This document shows positions 9,027 through 17,540 of a stretch of 64,000 bases of DNA, in pieces (the first letter of the stretch is position 1; every line of letters begins with the position of its first letter). The position numbers and the translations under genes were made by a program. This stretch comes from Tunturiibacter empetritectus (GTDB taxonomy: Bacteria > Acidobacteriota > Terriglobia > Terriglobales > Acidobacteriaceae), in NCBI RefSeq assembly GCF_013410875.1, contig NZ_JACCCU010000001.1, forward strand, positions 1,178,001 through 1,242,000, read 5' to 3'. Below the pieces are notes generated by a model. That model searched no databases and was not told the origin of the DNA. It saw only the letters and a program-made list of their open reading frames with translations.

Positions 9027-10613
9027 ATGATGGGAATCTCCCGACGCGATTTTCTGATGCGAGTGGGTCAGGTGGGTGGCTACAGTGCCGCGTTTGCAAC
9101 GATGCAGTCTCTCGGGCTGATGCCGATGAAGGGCGCGGAGGCTGAGCCGATTCAGGCGGCGGCTGGGTCCGGCAAGGGCGTGAAGGTGGTGGTACTGGGC
9201 GGTGGGATCGGGGGCCTGGTCTCAGCCTATGAGCTGCAGAAGTTGGGATACGAAGTGACTTTGCTGGAGGCACGCGAGCGTCCGGGCGGGCGTAACTGGA
9301 CTGGGAGGGCAGGACAGGAGGTTTGTTTCTGCGATGGAAGCAAACAGGCGATCAACTGGGAAGAGGGAAACTATCAGAACCTCGGCCCCGCGCGGCTGCC
9401 TAGCACTCATTGGACGATGCTTGGATATTGTCGCGAGCTCGGCGTTCCGATGGAGGTGGAGATCAATACATCGCGTTCCACCCTACTTCAGAACGACCGG
9501 GCGAATGATGGGAAGCCAGTGCCGCAGAGGAAGGCGATCAACGATACGCGCGGGCATGTTTCGGAGCTGCTTTCGAAGTGCATTGCGCATGGGGCGCTGG
9601 ACTCGGAGTTAACCAAGGAAGACCGTGAACGGATGACGGCATTTCTGAAGGTCTACGGACCGCTGAACGATAAGGGTGCGTATACGGGTTCCGACAGGGC
9701 AGGATATAAGACGCCGCCGGGGGCGGGGTCTCAGGTGTCTGTGCCGGAAGCACCGATGGATATGCGGGTGTTGTTGGATGAGAACTTCTGGTTTGATCTG
9801 TTTACGGAAGAAGCTTGGGACTGGCAGGCGACGATGATGCAGCCGGTGGGCGGGATGGATCGGATCCCATATGCCTTTGCGAAGGCGCTGGGACCGGTGG
9901 TGCAGTACAACTCGCCGGTGACCGAGATTCGGAAGACATCGAATGGCGTTCGCGTGTCGTATACGCAGGGCGGCGAGACGAAGCAGGTGGATGCTTCTTA
10001 CTGTATTATCGCGATGCCGTTTTCAATCTTGAAGAAGACTCCGAATGACCTGTCCCCGGCGTTCAAGAGGGTTGTGGACGAGAGCACGATGGGCGGCGCC
10101 TACAAGATTGCGTGGGAGAGCAGAAGGTTCTGGGAGCAGGACTACAACATCTACGGTGGGCTGTCGTATCTGATGCAGGGTCCAAGCCCGATCTGGTATC
10201 CGTCGTCGCGGTTGATGCACCAGACGGGTGTGGTGGTATCGGGTTATACAGATGAGCTGAATACACCGTTCTACGATATGACTCTAGATGAAAAATTTGC
10301 GGCATCCCGAGCTTCGATCGAGAAGATTCATCCGGGCCATGGAAAAGAGTTGATGAATCCCGTGTTCTGTGGATGGAGTCGAGTGCCTTGGAATGAGGGC
10401 TCGTGGATCAACAAATATGGCGGCGGCAAGAGCGGGTATGACGTGATCATCCAGGCGGATGGGCCGATCTACTTTGCCGGCGACACGGCCAGCCACATTG
10501 TGGGATGGCAGGAGGGTGCGGCGTTGAGTGCTCGTCGTGCGGTTGGAATGATCTCTGAAAAAGTGAAGTCAGCGAGACTGGCCGGTGCTGCCACTGGTGC
10601 AGTGCTCAGCTAA
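9027..10613 (+). CDS. Tat-exported flavin monoamine oxidase family protein
   Basis: Protein of 528 residues. The ATG at 9027 is preceded by GAAAGAGGTGGC and begins a twin-arginine signal (SRRDFLMRVGQ). The FAD-binding Rossmann motif VVVLGGGIGGLVSAYELQKL follows near residue 55, and LEARERPGGRNWT is the second flavin-contact motif of amine oxidases. The C-terminal IYFAGDTASHIVGWQEGA matches the conserved FAD-binding end of the family. It should oxidise an amine or amino acid to an imine with release of peroxide, in the periplasm. A RidA homologue starts 28 bases after its stop codon, suggesting an operon. The substrate is not evident. Confidence 0.9.
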   Translation: MMGISRRDFLMRVGQVGGYSAAFATMQSLGLMPMKGAEAEPIQAAAGSGKGVKVVVLGGGIGGLVSAYELQKLGYEVTLLEARERPGGRNWTGRAGQEVCFCDGSKQAINWEEGNYQNLGPARLPSTHWTMLGYCRELGVPMEVEINTSRSTLLQNDRANDGKPVPQRKAINDTRGHVSELLSKCIAHGALDSELTKEDRERMTAFLKVYGPLNDKGAYTGSDRAGYKTPPGAGSQVSVPEAPMDMRVLLDENFWFDLFTEEAWDWQATMMQPVGGMDRIPYAFAKALGPVVQYNSPVTEIRKTSNGVRVSYTQGGETKQVDASYCIIAMPFSILKKTPNDLSPAFKRVVDESTMGGAYKIAWESRRFWEQDYNIYGGLSYLMQGPSPIWYPSSRLMHQTGVVVSGYTDELNTPFYDMTLDEKFAASRASIEKIHPGHGKELMNPVFCGWSRVPWNEGSWINKYGGGKSGYDVIIQADGPIYFAGDTASHIVGWQEGAALSARRAVGMISEKVKSARLAGAATGAVLS

Positions 10614-10641
10614 ATTTTTCTGCAAGCATAGGGAGTGATTG

Positions 10642-11133
10642 ATGAAGCTTAAGACTGGTGTGATGGCGGCAGCGCTGATGGCTGTTGCATGTGGAGTGCA
10701 GGCACAGGTTGTGGTGAAGCATCTACAGCCAAATGAGAAGTCGCCTATCGCGAATGGCGTGTGGGCTGGCGATACCCTCTACTTGAGCGGGCAGCTGGCT
10801 TCGCCGGTGACACCTGCGGATGAGGCGAAGGGAACTGCTGCGGTTTACGGCGATACGAAGACGCAGGCCTTGAGCGCGTTGAACAAAATTCAGGCGCTAC
10901 TGAAAGAGCAGGGGCTGGATATGAAGGATGTCGTGAAGATGACGGTGTTTCTGGCGGGAGATCCGGAGAAGGGCGGCAAGCTGGATTTTCCGGGTCTGCA
11001 GGCGGCGTATACCCAGTTCTTCGGCACGAAGGATCAGCCGAATAAGCCAGCGAGGAGTGCTTTTCAGGTGGCGGCACTGGCTGCTCCCTGGGCGTTGATT
11101 GAGATAGAAGTGATTGCAGTGAGAGGGAAGTAG
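10642..11133 (+). CDS. Exported RidA (YjgF/YER057c/UK114) family protein
   Basis: Protein of 163 residues. The ATG at 10642 follows AGGGAGTGATTG, a good ribosome-binding site. Residues 1-22 (MKLKTGVMAAALMAVACGVQA) form a Sec signal peptide, so the protein acts outside the cytoplasm, unlike classical RidA. The rest is a full RidA domain: NGVWAGDTLYLSGQL, the helix QALSALNKIQALLKEQGLDMKDVVKMTVFL and the C-terminal ARSAFQVAALAAPWALIEIE with the conserved arginine. RidA enzymes hydrolyse reactive imines and enamines. Directly behind a flavin amine oxidase, it could deaminate that enzyme's imine product; this is inferred from context. Confidence 0.9.
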   Translation: MKLKTGVMAAALMAVACGVQAQVVVKHLQPNEKSPIANGVWAGDTLYLSGQLASPVTPADEAKGTAAVYGDTKTQALSALNKIQALLKEQGLDMKDVVKMTVFLAGDPEKGGKLDFPGLQAAYTQFFGTKDQPNKPARSAFQVAALAAPWALIEIEVIAVRGK

Positions 11134-11185
11134 GCTCGTTGCCGCAAAGTATGTAGTAGGCGTTTGAGGACACACATTCAGCCGC

Positions 11186-11225
11186 CGGGAGGTAGAGCTT
11201 CCTACAGGAAAGGCTCTACCTCCCG
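11186..11225. terminator. Long perfect hairpin 3' of the ridA-like gene
   Basis: A 13-base perfect inverted repeat (CGGGAGGTAGAGC at 11186-11198 and its complement at 11213-11225) encloses a 14-base loop that itself contains TTCCT-ACA-AGGAA-type pairing. TTGTTT follows. It lies 52 bases past the stop codon, between convergent genes, so a rho-independent (possibly bidirectional) terminator is the simplest reading, although the U-tract is short. Confidence 0.6.
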
Positions 11226-11320
11226 TTGTTTCTGGAACGATTTTCCAAGGCATTTAGCTGGCTGGCGACAGAGAGGACGACACAGTCCTTGCGGGACGGG
11301 TCGGCATGTGTGTTGGCGAT

Positions 11321-11596
11321 CTACCTTAGGTGCTGCCAGGCGTCGAAGGTGAAGATGCCGATGATGCCTGCGGTCATAACGGCTGCCGCAACGCCAAAGA
11401 CGCGAACAAATGGGGCGATTTTAGTAACCTTGCGGACAATCTCGGTCTGCATTTGTTGAGAGTGAGCCGAGACGCCGTCACTGAGGAACAGTTGGTCCTC
11501 TTCATAGCGGGTGAGCTGTCCCTTGTAGGCGAGAAGCGCGAGGAAACAGGCTGAAAACACCGCCCAGACGATTAGTAGAACAGGTAAAACGCTCAT
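11321..11596 (-). CDS. Small two-helix membrane protein of unknown function
   Basis: Protein of 91 residues. An N-terminal hydrophobic helix (SVLPVLLIVWAVFSACFLALL) is followed by a polar stretch rich in charged residues (YEEDQLFLSDGVSAHSQQMQ) and a second helix near residues 66-85 (VFGVAAAVMTAGIIGIFTF). This suggests a hairpin with a central soluble loop. It lies downstream of another tiny membrane protein on the same strand. No named family is recognised; the balanced topology and codon use make it a credible gene. Confidence 0.6.
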   Translation of the reverse strand: MSVLPVLLIVWAVFSACFLALLAYKGQLTRYEEDQLFLSDGVSAHSQQMQTEIVRKVTKIAPFVRVFGVAAAVMTAGIIGIFTFDAWQHLR

Positions 11597-11772
11597 AGCG
11601 GTTCCTCCGCCCTGTTACAGGGCCGACGTTCTTTTTTCGGGCGATATGCGTTCCGATGGAGCGATGGTTCCCGATGTTTCGGAGCAGGCCGTCCGCCGCA
11701 ATCATACGCTCTGGAGGGTGCGGTTCGACAGGGTTTTTCGGGGGGAGACTAACTTATAACGAGCCTGAAACG

Positions 11773-11946
11773 TTAGTGCTGAGAGGCCCAGCGGATGGCC
11801 AGAAGTGCAATGGTCACAACTACAGTGAGCACGGCAGACAGCATGAGGAAGATGAACCATGCTGCACGATTTGCAGCCTTGGGAGAGGGCTGGGTGATGC
11901 CCATGGTGTTGATGAAAGCGTTCGAGATGAAGAGGAGGAGCTTCAC
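11773..11946 (-). CDS. Tiny single-helix membrane protein
   Basis: A short minus-strand frame ends with TAA at 11773-11775. An internal ATG at 11904 gives 43 residues (MGITQPSPKAANRAAWFIFL... then a valine/leucine-rich helix ending AIRWASQH). A GTG at 11946 gives 57 residues. Most of the protein is one predicted transmembrane helix with an Arg/Trp-flanked end. It precedes the 91-residue membrane protein on the same strand, so the two may be co-transcribed. No strong Shine-Dalgarno sequence marks either start, which limits confidence. Confidence 0.45.
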   Translation of the reverse strand: MKLLLFISNAFINTMGITQPSPKAANRAAWFIFLMLSAVLTVVVTIALLAIRWASQH

Positions 11947-12102
11947 ATTGATTAGATGGAATTACCGGGGAATCGTAGCAGGATTCTTAGGCAAGCAGTT
12001 GAATCGGAACAAGCTGCGACGCATCTTATACACAAGGGCTTGCCGGAGCGGTGGCGGGCGCATACACTTAAAGATGTCTGAATGAGACAAGGAGATTTGC
12101 TG

Positions 12103-12483
12103 ATGGCTACTGCATCCGTTACCCCCGAAGTTGTTGTTGGAGCGCCAGTTTCGACTACGCCTGTGACCCTGACCCCGGCTGCGATCAATAAGGTTCGGGA
12201 GATTATGGCAACGCAAACCCCGGTTCCTGCAGGGCTTCGGATTGGTGTGGTTGGCGGCGGATGCTCGGGTTTCCAGTACTCCATGTCGTTCGAAAATCAG
12301 AGCGGGATGATGGACAAGGTCTATAAGTTCGAGGATCTAAAAGTGTTTGTGGACGCGACCTCAGCAATGTATTTGCAGAATTGCACAGTGGACTATGTGG
12401 AGACGCTCGAGGCGGCTGGCTTCAAGTTTGAGAATGCCGCGGTGAAGAGCACCTGCGGTTGCGGTTCGAGCTTCAGCGTCTAA
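12103..12483 (+). CDS. A-type iron-sulfur cluster carrier (IscA/ErpA/HesB family)
   Basis: Protein of 126 residues. The ATG at 12103 is chosen because AAGGAG lies 10 bases upstream; an in-frame start seven codons earlier lacks one. The conserved cysteines of A-type carriers are all present: GGGCSGFQYSMSF in the middle and CGCGSSFSV at the C-terminus. These proteins receive Fe-S clusters from scaffolds and hand them to apo-enzymes in the cytoplasm. The N-terminal 20 residues (TASVTPEVVVGAPVSTTPV) are an extension relative to E. coli ErpA. It is transcribed alone and ends in a strong terminator. Confidence 0.92.
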   Translation: MATASVTPEVVVGAPVSTTPVTLTPAAINKVREIMATQTPVPAGLRIGVVGGGCSGFQYSMSFENQSGMMDKVYKFEDLKVFVDATSAMYLQNCTVDYVETLEAAGFKFENAAVKSTCGCGSSFSV

Positions 12484-12522
12484 TAAGACTCACCTGAAAT
12501 TCTAGAAAAAGGTAAGAAAAAA

Positions 12523-12548
12523 ATCCCCGGCTGGTGCCGGGGATTTTT
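12523..12548 (+). terminator. Rho-independent terminator after the Fe-S carrier gene
   Basis: A nine-base GC-rich stem ATCCCCGGC/GCCGGGGAT with a four-base loop is followed by TTTTT, 39 bases after the stop codon. It is directly followed by one copy of the ~140-bp dispersed repeat. Confidence 0.88.
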
Positions 12549-12550
12549 CT

Positions 12551-12692
12551 GCGTTTAATGGGCGTTTTTTGAGGGTGTTTCAGGAAAAAGCGGTGTTTCG
12601 ACGTGGTGTTTTGATGGTGTAGATGTGGTGGCTTGCGTGGTGAAGATGGTGTTTTAGCAGTCACATTTTGAGGTCCGAAAAATACGCCACGG
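12551..12692 (+). repeat. ~140-bp dispersed repeat, copy 1 (post-terminator element)
   Basis: This segment aligns along its whole length with the reverse complement of 40120-40260. Shared landmarks in order are TTTTTTGAGGGTGTTT, GAAAAAG, CGTGGTGTTTTG, GTGGTGGCTTGCGTGGTGAA, TTAGCAGTCAC and CCGAAAAATACGCCA. GTGGTG is iterated four to five times at irregular spacing. It begins within a few bases of the terminator hairpin of the upstream gene, the same arrangement as the other copy. It is probably non-coding because open frames are not preserved between copies. Confidence 0.75.
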
Positions 12693-13062
12693 CTTTCAGG
12701 TTTATTTTCAGGGTCTTCTGGGGTGAGGAGCTCGAGTCAGATCTCGGGGTATCGGTCGGGAAGCGGCCAAGAAAGCCAGAAAGAGCAGTCGGCGGAACCC
12801 TCCGATTGGGGTAATGAGATAGCACGGAAGGTGTAGTAATCTCGAAGATCTTTGCGGCTATCTTGGCTAGAGATTCATCTTTCGCTCCTCATTGGACGTT
12901 GAGCCATATACCAAGGGGATGGGCCCAAGCTAAAAATTGCAGTTCCGTCCAGGAGCCCCCGTGCTTAAACCAGCTGCGTATGTTGATTCGCTCACCTCTT
13001 CGTCACTCTTCCCTTCGCCCCGCGGCATTTCAGGTGGCGGAGGACGATCAAGCCGTTCGGCT
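12693..13062 (+). other. Leader region of the Ig-repeat lipoprotein gene
   Basis: About 370 bases without a recognisable gene. The reading frame of the downstream lipoprotein is open from 12937 but codes there for a low-complexity stretch with no domain, so this is more likely untranslated leader and promoter. No clear regulatory motif was identified. Confidence 0.4.
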
Positions 13063-15420
13063 ATGCTTTGGTCGTGCAGCCAGCTTCTGGCGGTCACCTT
13101 GCTGCTGGTGATGACAGCCTGCGGCAAGAGTGCGAAAGACCCGTTCGCTAAGTTCCCCACCATTACGAGCCAGCCTGCGAATCAGAGTGTGACTGTAGGA
13201 CAGACGGCTACGTTCAGCGTTACTGCGACCTCGACGGTCATGCCGTTCACTTATCAGTGGTTCGATAACGGAACCGCAATCGCAGGAGCCACTTCAAGCA
13301 CCTACACCACTCCTGCCGCGGCGATTGGAGACAATAGTTCTCAGTTTAAGGTCACTGTATCCAATACTTCCGGGTCGGCTACCAGCAATCCCGCCACGCT
13401 TACGGTGACGGTTGGCCTGCCAATGATTACGACGCAGCCTGCAAATCAGAGTGTGACTGTTGGACAGACTGCTACGTTTAGCGTTACCGCGACCTCGACG
13501 GTCATGCCATTAACCTATCAGTGGTTCGATAACGGAACCGCAATCGCCGGAGCCACTTCAAGCACCTTTACCACTCCTGCCACGACGGCTGGAGACAATA
13601 GTTCTCAGTTTACCGTCACTGTATCCAATACTTCCGGGTCGGTTACCAGCAATCCTGCCACACTTACGGTCACGGCTGGCGTGCCGCCGGCGATTACGGC
13701 GCAGCCAACAAGCGTGAATGTTTGCACTCATGCTTCGACAACGCTCTCTGTATCGGCGCTGAACGCAGGGACCTACCAGTGGTTCCTCAATGGATCGCCG
13801 ATTGGGGGCGCCACGAGTTCGAGCTACTTCATCGCCAGCGCCGCCGCAACAGATGCCGGCAGCTATACCGTGGCAGTTACAAATGCTGCGGGTACCGTCA
13901 CCTCGCAAGCGGCCACGGTCTCAGTAGGAACGTCGATCACGACGAATCCTATGAGCCTTTCGATCGCCCAGGGTCAGACTGCAGCATTCTCGGTTGCGGC
14001 TGCGGGCGAGGCTCCGTTTAGCTACCAGTGGTACCTTATCGCTTCCGGCACTTCGAGTGGAGTTGCGATCAGCGGTGCGACCTCGAGCACTTATACGACC
14101 CCGGTAGAGGGCGTTAGTTCCAGCGGCTCAAACTACTACGCCACGGTGACCGATACCTGCGGGAATGCTCTTACCAGCACCTCGGCAACCCTGACAGTGA
14201 CTACGGGCAATGTGCCGCCCACCATCGTCACGCAGCCTGTTAGCCAAACGGTCGCCAGTGGCAGCACTGCAACCTTTACAGTGACTGCTAGCGGACCTGG
14301 AACGCTTACCTACCAGTGGTATCGCATTCCGGCAGGAATGATCAACGGGGTAGCGATCTCTGGCGCAACCGGCACCACCTACACAGTTCCTGCGTCGAGT
14401 ACTGCCCTCAGCAACGACCAGGATGGCTACTATGTCATCGTAGTGAACAGTTACGGACAGGCCACATCCCAGACAGCCATTCTTTCGATTGGCAATGGAA
14501 TTCAGATAACGAAGCAACCAGTGAGCGTATACGTCAGCGCGGGGCAACCAGCTACTTTCTCCGTAACGGCGACTTCTTTGCTGCCCCTGACCTATCAATG
14601 GTTTGAAGCCGCGGCTGGAACCTCCACCTTCACCGCGATTGCAGGGGCGACGGGTGCGAGCTATACGCAGGCTACGACAGCCACCACCGACTCCGGCTCG
14701 GTCTTTTATGTGGTCGTCAGTAACGGGTCTTCTACTCCTGTCACGAGCACCTCTGTCTTACTTTCCGTTGGACCTCTAGGAGGTATCAGCAATTTTTGCT
14801 CTGGATGGGCACCGGTGGCTGGCAGTACAACTACCCCTACCCCTAATGCTAACTGCGAGGTCCAACTTTCCTCAGCTGCGAACGATCAAAGCTCGGCAAT
14901 CGTCTGGCCGAACCTTATCCCAACGGGCAACCTTCAACTCAGCTTCACGTTCACGACCACCGATGCGAGCACTCCGCCCGCGGATGGCTTTGCCATGACG
15001 TTGGGAGACCCCTCTCTCGGAGCAACGACCAGCAGCATTGGAACGGCGGGAAGCGGCCTGGGAGCTGAGACAATTCCCGGAGTCGTGCTCGTCTTCGACG
15101 ATTACCGTGATGGCCCCGATCCAGCCGTTCCTTATATCGCCGTGGGTCGAGGAGAGGGCGCGCTGTGGGAAAAGCCGTACACTCTCATCAATGGCAATAT
15201 CCCTCCGCTTGCCACGGCAGGGGCCACGGTCTCACATGATTATGTCGTCTCCATCGTTCAGGGGATGATGACTGTCACGATGGATGGCCAGCAGCTGTTT
15301 TCAGGCAGCGTCGCTGTTCCTCCTGTCGCCTACCTCTACTTCAGCGCAGCTACCGGCAGATACTATGAACAGACAACCGTCAGCAACTTCTCAGCCACAG
15401 TTGGCGCACCGTCAAATTAG
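13063..15420 (+). CDS. Surface lipoprotein with tandem Ig-like domains and lectin-like C-terminus
   Basis: Protein of about 785 residues. The ATG at 13063 is preferred because it gives a lipoprotein signal with lipobox LLVMTAC; an earlier in-frame start at 12937 would bury the signal, though no good ribosome-binding site is seen at 13063. About six Ig-like domains follow, each with the signature TVGQTATFSVTA...YQWF (first about 30-117, second about 118-205). The first two are nearly identical in DNA, with an 88-residue period. The last roughly 210 residues (about 573-785) form a beta-rich L-type-lectin-like domain (DGFAMTLGDPSLG, VVLVFDDYRDG, GQQLFSGSV). A cell-surface adhesion or polysaccharide-binding role is likely. 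Confidence 0.78.
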   Translation: MLWSCSQLLAVTLLLVMTACGKSAKDPFAKFPTITSQPANQSVTVGQTATFSVTATSTVMPFTYQWFDNGTAIAGATSSTYTTPAAAIGDNSSQFKVTVSNTSGSATSNPATLTVTVGLPMITTQPANQSVTVGQTATFSVTATSTVMPLTYQWFDNGTAIAGATSSTFTTPATTAGDNSSQFTVTVSNTSGSVTSNPATLTVTAGVPPAITAQPTSVNVCTHASTTLSVSALNAGTYQWFLNGSPIGGATSSSYFIASAAATDAGSYTVAVTNAAGTVTSQAATVSVGTSITTNPMSLSIAQGQTAAFSVAAAGEAPFSYQWYLIASGTSSGVAISGATSSTYTTPVEGVSSSGSNYYATVTDTCGNALTSTSATLTVTTGNVPPTIVTQPVSQTVASGSTATFTVTASGPGTLTYQWYRIPAGMINGVAISGATGTTYTVPASSTALSNDQDGYYVIVVNSYGQATSQTAILSIGNGIQITKQPVSVYVSAGQPATFSVTATSLLPLTYQWFEAAAGTSTFTAIAGATGASYTQATTATTDSGSVFYVVVSNGSSTPVTSTSVLLSVGPLGGISNFCSGWAPVAGSTTTPTPNANCEVQLSSAANDQSSAIVWPNLIPTGNLQLSFTFTTTDASTPPADGFAMTLGDPSLGATTSSIGTAGSGLGAETIPGVVLVFDDYRDGPDPAVPYIAVGRGEGALWEKPYTLINGNIPPLATAGATVSHDYVVSIVQGMMTVTMDGQQLFSGSVAVPPVAYLYFSAATGRYYEQTTVSNFSATVGAPSN
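13160..13680 (+). repeat. Tandem duplication of a 264-bp Ig-domain unit
   Basis: The segment starting CAGCCTGCGAATCAGAGTGT at 13171 recurs at 13435 with very few substitutions over about 240 bases, an offset of exactly 264 bp (88 codons). Both units encode the same Ig domain, pointing to recent duplication or gene conversion. Confidence 0.8.
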
Positions 15421-15700
15421 CGGACGAGGAGAGATCGAAAGAGTTGCCTTGTCAGTAGGTGTCTTATAGTCCGGAGGCACGGCAGCAGCGGCGTGCCCCG
15501 GGCAGTCGTCACGACTTAAACACAGGGCGGAGTTACTCTTCATGGTGGGCTCCTGTGGCCGGCGTCGGCGAATCAGGGAACTACCAGTTGCCTAGTTCCT
15601 CAGATAGCGACTCTTGCGCCCGGTTCCTGGTTCCATGCCACTGAGAAGTCCCGACAAGCCGGCAGGAGCTATGCGAAATTGTTGTCGATCCAAGACTAGG

Positions 15701-17380
15701 TCAGTGGGCTTCTTCGGACTTGCCGCTGGGTTTGAAGGCTTTGGTGAGCAGGACTATCGGGGCTGCGATGAGGGTGATGATGCCGATGATGTGGAAGCAG
15801 TCCATGAAGGCGAGGAGCTGGGTTTGGGCGTGGAGCTGGTCGTAGACACGTCCGTAGGCTGCGCTGATGGCGTCTGCTGGGGAGAAGCCGTGAGATTGCA
15901 GGTAGGAGGCCGTCTGGTTGATGTTCTGCTGCAGGGTGCCGTTGGAGGAGGCGAGGTTTGAACCTACGCGCTCCTGGTGAAAGCTCTGGCGCCGGTCGGA
16001 CATGGTGGTGATGAAGGCGATGCCGAAGCTGCCACCCCAGTTACGGAAGAAGTTGGTGAGGGAGGAGGCCTTGTTGTTTTGTGCCGGGCTTAGCTGCGAG
16101 TAGGCGATGACCGAGAGCGGCACGAAGAAGAAGCCGTAGCCGAGGCCTTGCAGGGCGCGGGCGAGGGCGTAGTGTTTGTAGTCGGTGTCGAGGTTGAAGT
16201 GGCTGTAGTGGAGGAACGACATGCCGACGATCATGACGGCTCCGAAGAGCAGGATGCGGGGCTTGACGATGCCTCGCTGAACCAGTTGCGCGCCTACGGG
16301 GGCCAGGAAGGTGATGACTAAGGCTCCGGGTCCGAGGACTAGGCCGGCGTCGATGGCGCGGTAGCCGTAGAGGGACTGGAGGAGCTGCGGGATCATGGTG
16401 GTGGAGGCGAAGAGGCCGAAGCCGAAGATGAAGTAGAAGAAGTTGGCGATGGCGAAGTTGCGGATCTTGAGGAGGCGGAAGTCGATGATGGGGTCGGGAA
16501 CGTGGAGCTCCCAGAAGACGGCAGCGGTGAGACAGCCGATACCGATGACGAAGCACCAGATGATGAAGGGGGAGCCGAACCAGTCGTCGATCTGGCCGCG
16601 GTCGAGGAGGACTTCGAGGGCTGCGGAGCCGAGGCCGACGAGGGCGATGCCGATGCCGTCGACGCGGAGTTTTCCGGGCTTGCCATTGAGGGCAGGGCCG
16701 CGGACGGTCTTGCGCTCTTCGGCGTAGCCCTCGGGATCGTGAACGAAGCGGTTGGTGAGGAAGAGGGAGAGGATGCCGACGGGGATGTTGATGAAGAAGA
16801 CCCAGCGCCAGTTGTAGTTGTCGGTGATCCAGCCGCCGAGGACGGGGCCGATGGCGGGGGCGGTGACAATGGCGACGGTGTAGAGGGCGAAGGCGGAGGC
16901 GCGTTTGGCGGGAGGGAAGGCGTCTACGAGGATGGCTTGCTCGACCGGGGCGAGGCCGCCGCCGCCGATGCCTTGCAGGACACGCGAGAGGAGCATGATG
17001 CCGAGGGTGGGGGCGATTCCGCAGAAGAAGGACGTGATGGTGAAGAGGGTTACGCAAGCCATGTAGTAGGTCTTGCGGCCGAAGACGCGGGAGAGCCACG
17101 CGGACATGGGGAGGACGACGGCGTTGGCGACGAGATAGGTGGTGAGGATCCAGGTGACTTCGTCGTAGGAGCGGCCGAGGCCGCCGGCGATGTAGGGGAG
17201 GGAGACGTTGGCGATGGAGGTGTCGAGCAGCTCCATGAAGGTGGCGAGGGTGACGGTGAGGGCGACGACCCAAGGGTTGATGAGGGGACGGGCTGGGCGC
17301 TGGGCGGCGGACTTGGCAGGCTGCGGGGGAGCGGCGGGCTGAACGGGCTTCGGTGGCTCGATGAGGGTGGCGGTGGCCAT
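15701..17380 (-). CDS. DHA2-family (EmrB/QacA) MFS drug efflux transporter
   Basis: Protein of 559 residues with about 14 membrane segments, the length of the DHA2 family. Motif LLDTSIANVSLPYIAGGLG (about 50-68) is the family's TM1 signature (LDxTIVNVALP type). SWLSRVFGRKTYY carries the loop 2-3 motif A, and RVLQGIGGGGLAPVEQAIL is motif B. GPVLGGWITDNYNWRWVFFIN is motif C followed by the NWRWIFFIN-type signature. It should export hydrophobic compounds by proton antiport in the inner membrane. The gene diverges from a TetR regulator with 160 bp between the starts, a classical repressor-pump arrangement. A membrane-fusion partner is not in the window. Substrates are unknown. Confidence 0.92.
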   Translation of the reverse strand: MATATLIEPPKPVQPAAPPQPAKSAAQRPARPLINPWVVALTVTLATFMELLDTSIANVSLPYIAGGLGRSYDEVTWILTTYLVANAVVLPMSAWLSRVFGRKTYYMACVTLFTITSFFCGIAPTLGIMLLSRVLQGIGGGGLAPVEQAILVDAFPPAKRASAFALYTVAIVTAPAIGPVLGGWITDNYNWRWVFFINIPVGILSLFLTNRFVHDPEGYAEERKTVRGPALNGKPGKLRVDGIGIALVGLGSAALEVLLDRGQIDDWFGSPFIIWCFVIGIGCLTAAVFWELHVPDPIIDFRLLKIRNFAIANFFYFIFGFGLFASTTMIPQLLQSLYGYRAIDAGLVLGPGALVITFLAPVGAQLVQRGIVKPRILLFGAVMIVGMSFLHYSHFNLDTDYKHYALARALQGLGYGFFFVPLSVIAYSQLSPAQNNKASSLTNFFRNWGGSFGIAFITTMSDRRQSFHQERVGSNLASSNGTLQQNINQTASYLQSHGFSPADAISAAYGRVYDQLHAQTQLLAFMDCFHIIGIITLIAAPIVLLTKAFKPSGKSEEAH

Positions 17381-17426
17381 GGACTTCTGGATCTCCTCTC
17401 GGTTTAGGGCGGCGTTCTGGGGTGCG

Positions 17427-17442
17427 GTCTCAAAAAAGAGAC
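17427..17442. promoter_or_regulatory. Candidate TetR operator in the pump/regulator divergent region
   Basis: GTCTC-AAAAAA-GAGAC is a perfect five-base inverted repeat with a six-base spacer, lying between the divergent starts of the DHA2 pump and the TetR gene. Position and size suit a TetR dimer site; the sequence itself is not diagnostic. Confidence 0.4.
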
Positions 17443-17540
17443 TGAACGGTTTCTTTAAGCATCTGATTCATTTGAGGCGCCGCTTGATTCGTTTTGTTGC
17501 TGTAGGATTTCGGGGCGGCCGCGAGGGTGAGGATAGAGAT

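Noticed and set aside
12473-12664. 63-codon minus-strand frame across the terminator and repeat copy 1
   Set aside because: The corresponding frame in repeat copy 2 contains a stop, and the frame runs through a terminator hairpin, so it is unlikely to be a gene.
16041-17273. 410-codon minus-strand frame rich in Arg, His and Pro
   Set aside because: Shifted-frame shadow of the DHA2 transporter gene, with no domain and biased composition typical of high-GC frameshifts.
16502-17407. 301-codon plus-strand Gly/Asp/Glu-rich frame
   Set aside because: Antisense to the transporter gene; its composition is an artefact of complementing Ala/Leu/Val codons.
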